64,000 bases of DNA from Arthrobacter sp. Marseille-P9274 (GTDB lineage: Bacteria; Actinomycetota; Actinomycetes; Actinomycetales; Micrococcaceae): assembly GCF_946892675.1 (NCBI RefSeq), contig NZ_CAMPOV010000001.1, positions 1,958,033 to 2,022,032 on the forward strand. Direction: 5' to 3'. A program made the translations under genes and the position numbers. The notes beneath the pieces were generated by a model, which saw only the letters and a list, made by a program, of their open reading frames with translations, searched no databases and was not told where the DNA came from. Positions 45,805 through 53,195 of this stretch are shown piece by piece (the stretch's first letter is position 1; every line of letters starts with the position of its first letter).

Positions 45805-46776
45805 CTAACCGACCGGGACCGCAGCTGCGCCGCGGAACGTCCTTCGGTAGCTCGCCGGGGAAATACCGAGCGCCTTCACGAAGTGGTGCCGCAGCAGGAC
45901 GGCCTGGCCGAAGCCCGTGGCCCGTGCAACCTCATCGATGTTCAGGTCCGAGCTTTCCAGCAGTTCCTGCGCCAGCAGCACCCGCTGTGCGTTGACCCAT
46001 GCAGCCGGCGTCGTCCCTGTCTCGGCCCGGAACCGCCGGGCGAAGGTCCGGTCGGACATGTGCACGCGCCTGGCCAGCTCGGCGACCGACACCTCCTTGT
46101 CGAGATTCTCCCCGAGCCAGACGACGAGGTCCCGGAGCGTGTTGCAGCCTTCCAGCGACATCGGCCGGGCAATGTACTGCGCCTGGCCGCCCTCGCGGTG
46201 CGGCGGCACCACCATGTCCCGGGCGATGCCCGCGGCGACGCCGGCGCCGAGCTCGGTCCGGATCAGGTGCAGGCAGGCGTCGATGCCGGCGGCCGTGCCG
46301 GCGCTGGTGATGATCCGCCCGTCTTCGACGTAGAGGACGTTCTCGTCGACGCTAATCAGCGGGTACTCGTCCGCCAGCTGCCGGGAATAGCGCCAGTGAG
46401 TGGTCGCCCGCCGACCGTCCAGCAGCCCTGCTTCGGCCAGCACGAACGCGCCGGAGCACAGCGACATGACCCAGGCGCCGCGGGAGTGGGCCCGCCGCAG
46501 CGCCTGCTTGACCTCCTCGGGCAGCGGGTCCTCATTCTGGTACGGGGCCACCACGACGAGGTCGGCCGCTTCCGCGGCCTCCAGTCCGTGCGGCACGTCG
46601 ATGGAAAACCCGGCCTTCGTGTCGAGCGGGCCGGGATGGACGGAACAGACCTTGAAATCAAAGGCAGGAACGCCGGTGCCGCGGGCCGAGCGGTCGATGC
46701 CGAAGACCTCGCAGGCCACGCCGAACTCGAACGGCGAAGCCCCAGGGAGCACGATGGCGGCTACGTTTTTCAGCAT
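45805..46776 (-). CDS. GlxA-type transcriptional regulator (DJ-1/PfpI + AraC)
   Basis: 323 residues from the ATG at 46776 (MLKNVAAIVLPGASPFEFGV), with nothing family-like before it. N-terminal DJ-1/PfpI-like amidotransferase domain (about 1-180) with the pseudo-nucleophile region VMSLCSGAFVLAEAGLLDG; C-terminal AraC double helix-turn-helix (about 230-320) with the recognition segment MSDRTFARRFRAETGTTPAAWV. Such GlxA regulators sense small metabolites or amino acids; ligand unknown. Divergent from a small membrane protein gene. Confidence 0.93.
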   Translation of the reverse strand: MLKNVAAIVLPGASPFEFGVACEVFGIDRSARGTGVPAFDFKVCSVHPGPLDTKAGFSIDVPHGLEAAEAADLVVVAPYQNEDPLPEEVKQALRRAHSRGAWVMSLCSGAFVLAEAGLLDGRRATTHWRYSRQLADEYPLISVDENVLYVEDGRIITSAGTAAGIDACLHLIRTELGAGVAAGIARDMVVPPHREGGQAQYIARPMSLEGCNTLRDLVVWLGENLDKEVSVAELARRVHMSDRTFARRFRAETGTTPAAWVNAQRVLLAQELLESSDLNIDEVARATGFGQAVLLRHHFVKALGISPASYRRTFRGAAAVPVG

Positions 46777-46857
46777 GGTTCCAGTATGGCAGTTTTTTGA
46801 TGATTGGCGTCGTTTCTGCCACTCTTTTTTGCCGGGCAGCGGGAGGACCATAAAGGC

Positions 46858-47019
46858 ATGGAACTCTTCCTGGTCTTGGTTTTCATTACAATCCTCGTGG
46901 CTACCTTCGCCATCGTCCGCGGCGACGGACTCGGCCACACTCCGGAGGAACGGTCCCTGCGGGACTGGTCCAACGGCTCCCTTCCCAGCCGGCCCTTCAC
47001 CGATCAGCCGCATCACTAA
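46858..47019 (+). CDS. Small single-pass membrane protein
   Basis: 53 residues, with the ATG at 46858 preceded by GGGAGGACCATAAAGGC. One hydrophobic segment (ELFLVLVFITILVATFAIV, residues 2-20) and a hydrophilic tail ending DQPHH. No recognised family. Divergent from the GlxA-type gene and convergent with DinB-like gene. A perfect 9-bp hairpin at 47058-47082 probably terminates it. Confidence 0.6.
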   Translation: MELFLVLVFITILVATFAIVRGDGLGHTPEERSLRDWSNGSLPSRPFTDQPHH

Positions 47020-47057
47020 CCGGGGGCCGCGGCCCCGCGGCCACCACCGGCGCCCAT

Positions 47058-47082
47058 GCCGGACGGATCCAAGCCGTCCGGC
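47058..47082. terminator. Hairpin between the small ORF and DinB-like gene
   Basis: GCCGGACGG pairs with CCGTCCGGC around a 7-nt loop, between convergent genes. No T tract of note. Confidence 0.5.
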
Positions 47083-47103
47083 TTAGGCAACCGCCCGCCG
47101 TCG

Positions 47104-47661
47104 TTATTGCCGGTGGGCGAACAAGTCCCTCAGCAACGCGACTTCCGCGAGATGGTGGATCATCTCCCGGTTGATATGCAGGACCAGGGCGGCCATTGAA
47201 CGGTCGCCCCACGGTCCCTCCGCCGGCCCGCACGGCCTGGCCAGCCCCTCTTCCCCTAGTCCCCGGACACCGTCGATCCAGTGCCGGTACTCGCCGTCGA
47301 GCAGCGCGAGCGCCTTGTCGGCCGTGCCCGGGTAGTCGTAGCTTTCGTAGTCAACGGCCGGTCCGCCAAAGTGCGAGGCATTCCTGGCACCCAGGATGCC
47401 CACCAGAACGTGGCCGAGCCGCCACGCCACCGTCGTCACCGGCGCCGGCACCGGTTCCGGCAGCGCGAAGTCGATCGTAAAATCCCCGGAGCCCACGGCC
47501 ATCGGAGCATGGCTCGTGCCACGGTGGCGCACGTTCCAGCAACCCTCCGCCGGTTCCCAGAAGTACTCCTCGTCCGTCAGGCCGTCCAACCGGGGCCTGG
47601 CCTGGTTTTCCCAGTGCCAATTGAGCTGGTCCACGAGTTCATCCGCCACGTTCAACGCCAT
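47104..47661 (-). CDS. DinB/DUF664-like protein
   Basis: 185 residues, four-helix DinB-like fold often linked to mycothiol or bacillithiol-dependent thiol transferases. Helix-1 metal/substrate pattern LNWHWENQARPRLDGLTDEE; the later His pairs HVLVGILGARNASHF and HINREMIHHLAE fit a metal site. Substrate unknown. Diverges from the WYL regulator gene by 227 nt, with which it could form a regulator/target pair (inference). Confidence 0.82.
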   Translation of the reverse strand: MALNVADELVDQLNWHWENQARPRLDGLTDEEYFWEPAEGCWNVRHRGTSHAPMAVGSGDFTIDFALPEPVPAPVTTVAWRLGHVLVGILGARNASHFGGPAVDYESYDYPGTADKALALLDGEYRHWIDGVRGLGEEGLARPCGPAEGPWGDRSMAALVLHINREMIHHLAEVALLRDLFAHRQ

Positions 47662-47888
47662 CTTTGCCGTCCTTTCCTGGACTTGCCGGCGCGCTTGCCG
47701 GCGCCGGTTCCATCATCGCCGCCGGTCGCGCGCCCTGTCAGCCCTTGCCGCCCCGTTCCTGGCTGCGGCAGGCTATCCCGCTGTCTGATCCCTCAGCGTG
47801 TTCCGGGGCGGCGGGATTCCGCCGCTGCACCCACGATAGGGATCATTGCGGACAGCTTCAGGCCGCATTGGGCATTACATTTGGCTGC

Positions 47889-48860
47889 ATGCTTGAGACC
47901 TCGGCCCGCCTGCTGCAACTGCTGTCGCTGCTGCAGGTACGCCGCGAATGGACGGGCCCGGCGCTGGCGGAGCGGATGGGCGTCACCGAGCGTACGGTCC
48001 GGCGGGACGTCGGCAAGCTGCGCAGCCTCGGCTACCCCATCAACGCCTCTCCGGGCGTCGCCGGAGGCTACCAGTTGGGAGCCGGCGCACAGCTGCCGCC
48101 GCTGCTGCTCGACGATGACGAAGCCGTCGCCGTCGCCCTGGGCCTGAGTGCCGTGGCAGCGAGTCCGGTGGCCGGCGTTGCCGAGGCCTCCGTCCGGGCG
48201 CTCACCAAGCTGGAACAGGTGCTGCCGGGAAGGCTGCGGCCGAAGTTCGGCATGCTCAGGAACGCCGTGACAACGCTGCCCGGTCCCCGCGCCGCCGTGG
48301 ATCCCGAGATCCTGACCAGCCTTTCCGCGGCGATCACCGATCGTCGGGTGGTGGGATTCCGCTACGCCAAAGCGGACGGCGAAAGCTCGCGCAGGCTGGC
48401 CGAGCCCTACGGACTCGTGGATGCCGGGCACCGCTGGTACCTGGTGGCGTGGGATCTTGGCCGGGAGGACTGGCGGACCTTCCGCGCCGACCGCTTCGGG
48501 AGCGTGCCGGTGCCTCGCGGCCGCTTCACGCCCCGCCCGCTGCCGGGCCCGGACCTGGCCGGCTACGTCCACGAGTCCATCGTCCGCTCGCCCTACCGGT
48601 ACGACGTGGTGGTCCGCATCGACGCGCCGGTGCAGCAGGTGGCGGAGAAGGTGCCGCCGCAGGTGGCGGAACTGGAGGACGACGGCGGGCGCACCGTCCT
48701 GCGGGCGGGTTTCGATTCGCTGGAGTACCCGTTGATCCAGCTGGCCGGTTTGGGCTTCGCCTTCGAGATCATCGAACCGGCGGAATTCCGGGACCGCGCC
48801 CGTGAATTGGGTTCGAGACTGCGTGAGGCCGGGCGCACGGAGCGCCCGGCCTCACCGTAG
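47889..48860 (+). CDS. WYL-domain transcriptional regulator
   Basis: 323 residues. N-terminal winged HTH (about 10-55: MGVTERTVRRDVGKLRSLGYPI) of the DeoR/HTH_11 type; central linker; WYL domain with HRWYLVAWD at about 170-178 followed by ADRFGS and the C-terminal WCX region. WYL regulators sense ligands or nucleic-acid fragments and include PafBC-like DNA-damage activators. Start ATG at 47889; the longer frame lies in the intergenic region. Divergent from DinB-like gene. Confidence 0.9.
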   Translation: MLETSARLLQLLSLLQVRREWTGPALAERMGVTERTVRRDVGKLRSLGYPINASPGVAGGYQLGAGAQLPPLLLDDDEAVAVALGLSAVAASPVAGVAEASVRALTKLEQVLPGRLRPKFGMLRNAVTTLPGPRAAVDPEILTSLSAAITDRRVVGFRYAKADGESSRRLAEPYGLVDAGHRWYLVAWDLGREDWRTFRADRFGSVPVPRGRFTPRPLPGPDLAGYVHESIVRSPYRYDVVVRIDAPVQQVAEKVPPQVAELEDDGGRTVLRAGFDSLEYPLIQLAGLGFAFEIIEPAEFRDRARELGSRLREAGRTERPASP

Positions 48861-48876
48861 GACAGCGGCTGCCGCC

Positions 48877-48906
48877 GCTACTGCTACTGCTACTGCTACT
48901 GCTACT
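48877..48906. repeat. Hexanucleotide tandem repeat (GCTACT)5
   Basis: Five perfect GCTACT units (30 bp). On the minus strand they read CAGTAG repeatedly and contain the stop codon of the ABC ATPase gene (TAG at 48904-48902), so slippage changes only the number of stop codons. Confidence 0.95.
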
Positions 48907-49693
48907 GCAGCATGGTGCGGTCGTCCAGCGCCGCACCCTTGATCTTCTCGAACTCGTGCAGCAGGTCCGGGACCGTGGTCTTCTCCTTCTGCTGCCGGTC
49001 CAGGTCCAGGATAATGCGGCCCTCGTGCATCATGATCAGGCGGGTGCCCAGCCGCAGCGCCTGCTCCATGTTGTGCGTGACCATCAGCGTGGTCAGCCCG
49101 TGCCGCTCGACCACCTCGGCGGTCAGGCGGCTGACCAGCTCGGCGCGCTGCGGGTCCAGCGCGGCCGTGTGCTCGTCCAGCAGCAGGATCTTGGGGCTGG
49201 AGAACGTGGCCATCAGCAGGGACAGGGCCTGGCGCTGGCCGCCGGATAGCAGGCCGACCTTGGCCTTGAGCCTGTTCTCCAGTCCCAACTCGAGGGATTT
49301 CAGCTCCTCCTTGAAGAACTCGCGTTTCTTGCGGGTCACGCCTGGTCGCAGGCCGCGGCTCTTGCCTCGCTCATAGGCGATGGCGAGGTTCTGCTCGATC
49401 GTCATGTCCGGCGACGTTCCGGCCATCGGGTCCTGGAACACCCGGCCGATGAACCGGGCGCGGCTGTGGTCCGCCAGCCTGGTGACGTCGGTGCCGTCGA
49501 TCGTGACCGTCCCGGTGTCCGGGCGCAGCCTGCCCGACGTGATATTCAGGATGGTCGACTTGCCGGCGCCGTTACTGCCGATGACGGTCACGAACTCGCC
49601 GGCCGGCAGGGACAGGTTGATGTCCCGCAGGGCGGCCCGTTCATTGACGGTTCCTGCGAAGAACGTCTTGTGCACATTGGTGATTTCCAGCAT
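48902..49693 (-). CDS. ABC importer ATP-binding protein (TrpXYZ-like)
   Basis: 263 residues; Walker A GSNGAGKST at 39-47, signature LLSGGQRQ, Walker B LLLDEHTAALDP, where His replaces the usual Pro, a mark of the family paired with ABC_sub_bind lipoproteins. Overlaps nothing but follows the permease by 2 nt. The stop lies within a hexanucleotide repeat. Part of a three-gene operon with a membrane permease and a binding protein. Confidence 0.92.
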   Translation of the reverse strand: MLEITNVHKTFFAGTVNERAALRDINLSLPAGEFVTVIGSNGAGKSTILNITSGRLRPDTGTVTIDGTDVTRLADHSRARFIGRVFQDPMAGTSPDMTIEQNLAIAYERGKSRGLRPGVTRKKREFFKEELKSLELGLENRLKAKVGLLSGGQRQALSLLMATFSSPKILLLDEHTAALDPQRAELVSRLTAEVVERHGLTTLMVTHNMEQALRLGTRLIMMHEGRIILDLDRQQKEKTTVPDLLHEFEKIKGAALDDRTMLQ

Positions 49694-49695
49694 GG

Positions 49696-50601
49696 TCAGC
49701 CCCTGGCTCCTGCCCCGGAAAGTGCTTTCTTCATGTTATTGAGCCCGCCTATGCGTTTGAAGACCTTCCACTGCGGCAGCACGAGTGCGATCACGACCAG
49801 GACGGCCGAGATGAGCTTCATGTCGTTCGGGTTCAGGCCGGCCTGCAGGGCCAGCTGGATCACGACGCGGTACAGCACCGAACCGAGGACAACCGCCAGC
49901 GTGGCGACAATGATGACCCGCGAGCCGAAGATGGCCTGGCCGATGATGACGGACGCCAGCCCGGCGAGGATCAGGCCGATCCCCATGCCAATGTCGGCGA
50001 AGCCCTGGTACTGCGCGATCAGGGCGCCGCACAGGGCCACCAGGCCGTTCGACAGCGCCAGGCCCAGGATCTTCATCCGGTCCGTGCTGACGCCGAAGCT
50101 GCGGATCATTTCCTCGTTGTCGCCGGTGGCCTGCATGGCAAGGCCCAGGTCCGTGTGCAGGAACCAGTCGATGATGAACTTCACCGCCAGGGCCAACAGG
50201 CCGAAGACGAAGATGGCCCCGATGGTGCCGAGCATGCCGGCGTCGCGCAGCGGAGTGATCAGCGTGTCCTCGCGCAGCAGCGGAAGGTTCGCCTTGCCCA
50301 TGATGCGCAGGTTGATCGAGTACAGCGCGATCATGGTGAGGATGCCCGCCAGCAGCCCGTTGATCTTCCCCTTGGTATGCAGGATGCCGGTGATCCAGCC
50401 AGCCACCAGGCCGGCGCCGAACGCCGCCACCGTCGAGAGGAGCGGAGGGGCTCCGTTGATGATCATGATCGAGGCGACGGCCGCACCGGTGGTGAAGCTG
50501 CCGTCCACGGTCAGATCGGGAAAGTTTAGAATCCGGAAGGTCAGGTAGACCCCCAGCGCCATGATCGCGTAGATCAGGCCAAGTTCAACCGCAACAATCA
50601 T
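49696..50601 (-). CDS. ABC importer permease (TrpXYZ-like)
   Basis: 301 residues, about 8-9 membrane helices (for example VELGLIYAIMALGVYLTFRIL and MLGMLVLVLIALPEAALALAA-like segments), of the branched-chain-like permease group paired with ABC_sub_bind proteins; the motif NEEMIRSFGVSTDRMKILGLA is the EAA-like coupling loop. Located between ATPase and lipoprotein genes. Confidence 0.9.
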   Translation of the reverse strand: MIVAVELGLIYAIMALGVYLTFRILNFPDLTVDGSFTTGAAVASIMIINGAPPLLSTVAAFGAGLVAGWITGILHTKGKINGLLAGILTMIALYSINLRIMGKANLPLLREDTLITPLRDAGMLGTIGAIFVFGLLALAVKFIIDWFLHTDLGLAMQATGDNEEMIRSFGVSTDRMKILGLALSNGLVALCGALIAQYQGFADIGMGIGLILAGLASVIIGQAIFGSRVIIVATLAVVLGSVLYRVVIQLALQAGLNPNDMKLISAVLVVIALVLPQWKVFKRIGGLNNMKKALSGAGARG

Positions 50602-50621
50602 GCGACGTTAACCTTCAGTCC

Positions 50622-51623
50622 CTATTCGATGACGCGGTCGGCGGAATCAAGCATGGCCTTGGGGATTTCGACACCCATCCGCTTCGCCGCGCCCTTGTTC
50701 ACCACGACCTCCAGCTCGGAGGCGGTCTCGATCGGCATGGACGCCGGATCCCCGCCCTTGAGGACCTTCACAGCCATCAGGCCGGTCTGGTAGCCAAGGT
50801 CCTCGTAGTTGATGCCCTCGGTGGCCAGGGCGCCGCCCTCGACGCTGGCCGCGTCGGAGGCAATGACCGGGATCTTCTTCGACTCGGCCACGCCGATCAG
50901 CGACGCCAGCGAGGACACCACGTTGTTGTCGGTGGGAACGTAGAAGGCGTCGACGTCCAGCGACTGCGCGGCCTGCTGCACCTCGCTGGAATTGCTCACG
51001 GTCGCCTCGCGGAGTTCAAGGCCGAGCTTCTTGGCGGCTTCCTTGGCCAGGTCGACCTGGACCTGCGAATTCACTTCGCCCGAGCTGTACACGATGCCGA
51101 CCGACTTGGCGTCGGGCACCATCTCCTTCAGGAGCCCCAGCTGCTCCTCGACCGGGTTGAGGTCGCTGGTGCCGGTGACGTTGCCGCCGGGAGCCTCGAG
51201 CGAGTCGACGAGGCCGGCAGCGACGGGGTCCGTGACGGCCGTGATCATGATCGGGCTGCTGGTGATTGCCTGGGCCGCGGCCTGGGCCGTCGGGGTGGCG
51301 ATGGCCAGGACCAGGTCCTTCTGGTCAGTGTTGAACTTGCCGGCGATGGACGTGGCAGTGGCCTGGTCTCCCTGGGCGTTCTGCTCGTCGTAAGTGACGT
51401 TCCCGCCCTCGGTGTAGCCGTTCTCGGACAGCGCCTTCTTGAATCCGTCCCGGGCCGCGTCGAGCGAAGGGTGGGAAACGATCTGGGTGATGCCGATCTC
51501 GACGGACTCTCCCCCGGCGCCGGCGGCGCTGCCGGCATCGTTGCCGCCATTACCGCAGGCAGTGGCCAGCAGCGCCGTCGCGACGAGAGTGGCCCCCAGA
51601 GCTGAGTAGCGCGTGCGTTTCAT
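50622..51623 (-). CDS. ABC substrate-binding lipoprotein (ABC_sub_bind)
   Basis: 333 residues from the ATG at 51623 (MKRTRYSALG; AAAGGAAAGA upstream). Signal with lipobox LLATAC, acylated Cys23. Mature domain of two lobes with motifs ILAIATPTAQAAA-like and VYSSGEVNSQVQV. Homologues include streptococcal TrpX (tryptophan/tyrosine uptake); substrate here unknown and no aromatic biosynthesis genes are near. First gene of the three-gene minus-strand operon. Confidence 0.93.
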   Translation of the reverse strand: MKRTRYSALGATLVATALLATACGNGGNDAGSAAGAGGESVEIGITQIVSHPSLDAARDGFKKALSENGYTEGGNVTYDEQNAQGDQATATSIAGKFNTDQKDLVLAIATPTAQAAAQAITSSPIMITAVTDPVAAGLVDSLEAPGGNVTGTSDLNPVEEQLGLLKEMVPDAKSVGIVYSSGEVNSQVQVDLAKEAAKKLGLELREATVSNSSEVQQAAQSLDVDAFYVPTDNNVVSSLASLIGVAESKKIPVIASDAASVEGGALATEGINYEDLGYQTGLMAVKVLKGGDPASMPIETASELEVVVNKGAAKRMGVEIPKAMLDSADRVIE

Positions 51624-51934
51624 ATGGTGGTCTTTCCTTTCAGATCCCAACACCGGCCGGCAATCGGCCGGGCCGCCCTGCCGCGGCCGCGGCAGGAGAA
51701 CATCCTGGTGCAGAAGTCCCTCCAGATAGTACCTGTGAACGGCATCACAATGTCTAATCCTGCCCGTGGAGTCGGGACACCTGTTTAGCCATTGCAGCTC
51801 CAGCTGGACATTCCGGCGCCAGAAGCGACCGTGGAATCCGTTGTGTCCAATTCCATGCTGGCCGCGGCCCGACGGTAGGCTGAATTGGCTCCGGGCAGGT
51901 CCGGCGCAGCTCTGATTGTCCCAAGGATGCCACC
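51624..51934. promoter_or_regulatory. Intergenic region with leader hairpins (311 nt)
   Basis: Divergent control region for the ABC operon and the MFS gene. On the minus-strand leader two GC hairpins occur: 51678-51695 is a perfect 18-bp palindrome, and CCGGCCG at 51653-51659 pairs with CGGCCGG at 51665-51671 around a 5-nt loop. A weak promoter candidate for the ABC operon lies near 51720-51760 on the minus strand (TAGACA ... TACTAT). No T-box or riboswitch consensus was recognised. Confidence 0.5.
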
Positions 51935-53164
51935 ATGACTTCTGATAGCACGGCCATCTCCGTCCGCTCCCAGCTCAACCTTTCCCGCGGCAAGGATCCG
52001 GTGGTGCTCGTGGCGGCGCTCGGCATCCTCAGTGCCGTCAGCCCGTTGGCCACCGACATGTACCTGGCCTCCATGCCCGCGATGGCCGATTACTTCGGCA
52101 CCTCCGCGTCGGCAGTGCAGTTGACGCTGACCGCCTACATGGTTGGAATGGCAGTCGGCCAGTTCCTGCTCGGCCCCATTTCCGACGTGCTGGGCCGGCA
52201 TCGGCTCATGGTCGCGGGCAACGTGCTATTCCTGCTCAGCTCCGTGGCCGTGATCCTGGTTCCAACCATCGAGGCGGTCATGGCGCTTCGTATCCTGCAA
52301 GGCCTCTCCGGGGCGGCGGGCGTCGTTATCGCCCGCGCCGTTGTCACGGACATCGCCTCCGGACGCAGGGCCGCCAAGCTCTTCTCCGTGCTGGCGATGA
52401 TCACCTCCCTCGCGCCGGTCGTTGCGCCGCTCCTCGGCGGAGTCATTGCCTCGGTCGCGCCCTGGCAGGCGGTGTTCTGGGTCCTTGCCGGCTTCGGGCT
52501 CGTCATGCTGGCCTGCACCGTGTTCGTTGTGCCGGAGACACTCCCCCGCGCAAAGCGCCACCGCGGAGGTCTCGCCGCAGTCGCCGCCAACTCGTGGAAG
52601 GTGCTGCGCACGCCGTCGTTCATGGCTTATGCGCTGGCCTTCGGCTTTGCCTTCAGTACCCTTTTCTCCTACATCTCCGCCTCCGCGTTTGTGGTGCAGA
52701 ACGTGCTTGGCTTTTCGGCGCTCGGCTACTCCTTAGTCTTCGCCGCCAACGCAGCCGGCTCGATCGTGGCGGCCATCGTCAATACCCGGCTGGTCGACCG
52801 CATCGATCCCGGCCGCATCCTGCGCACCGCCATCGTGGCCATGTTCCTGGTCAATGCCGCGGGACTCGCCCTGGTCCTCGCCGGCATCACGGGATGGCCC
52901 ACGCTGCTGCACCTCTTTGCGAGCCAGGCCTGCCTCGGCTTCATCTTCGGCAATGCCACGGCCCTCGCCCAGGGCCGCGTCCCCGAACGGGCCGGAGCAG
53001 GTTCCGCGGTCCTGGGCCTGCTCCAGTTCGTCCTGGGCGGCATTGCCAGCCCGTTAACCGGCTTGGCCGGCCAGCACACGGCCGTGCCGATGGCCCTCTC
53101 CATGGCCGTATGCTCCGCACTGGCCCTGGCCGCTGCGCTGACCGCCCGCCGGCTCAATCGGTGA
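51935..53164 (+). CDS. MFS transporter of the Bcr/CflA type
   Basis: 409 residues, 12 membrane helices. The motif between helices 2 and 3 is GPISDVLGRHRLM (a form of GxxxDRxGRR), and the opening segment STDMYLASMPAMADYFG-like ATDMYLASMPAM matches Bcr/CflA drug-resistance transporters. Predicted proton-driven efflux of drugs or metabolites; substrate unknown. The ATG at 51935 has AAGGATG upstream. Only 31 nt separate it from hrpA. Confidence 0.9.
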   Translation: MTSDSTAISVRSQLNLSRGKDPVVLVAALGILSAVSPLATDMYLASMPAMADYFGTSASAVQLTLTAYMVGMAVGQFLLGPISDVLGRHRLMVAGNVLFLLSSVAVILVPTIEAVMALRILQGLSGAAGVVIARAVVTDIASGRRAAKLFSVLAMITSLAPVVAPLLGGVIASVAPWQAVFWVLAGFGLVMLACTVFVVPETLPRAKRHRGGLAAVAANSWKVLRTPSFMAYALAFGFAFSTLFSYISASAFVVQNVLGFSALGYSLVFAANAAGSIVAAIVNTRLVDRIDPGRILRTAIVAMFLVNAAGLALVLAGITGWPTLLHLFASQACLGFIFGNATALAQGRVPERAGAGSAVLGLLQFVLGGIASPLTGLAGQHTAVPMALSMAVCSALALAAALTARRLNR

Positions 53165-53195
53165 CAGTGCCCATCCACTAGACTGGTGGGCGATC

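Noticed and set aside
48877-48906. Possible CRISPR-like repeat
   Set aside because: Hexamer repeats without spacers; no cas genes nearby.
51624-51934. T-box or Trp riboswitch in the leader of the ABC importer
   Set aside because: The conserved AGGGUGGNACCGCG T-box segment was not found.
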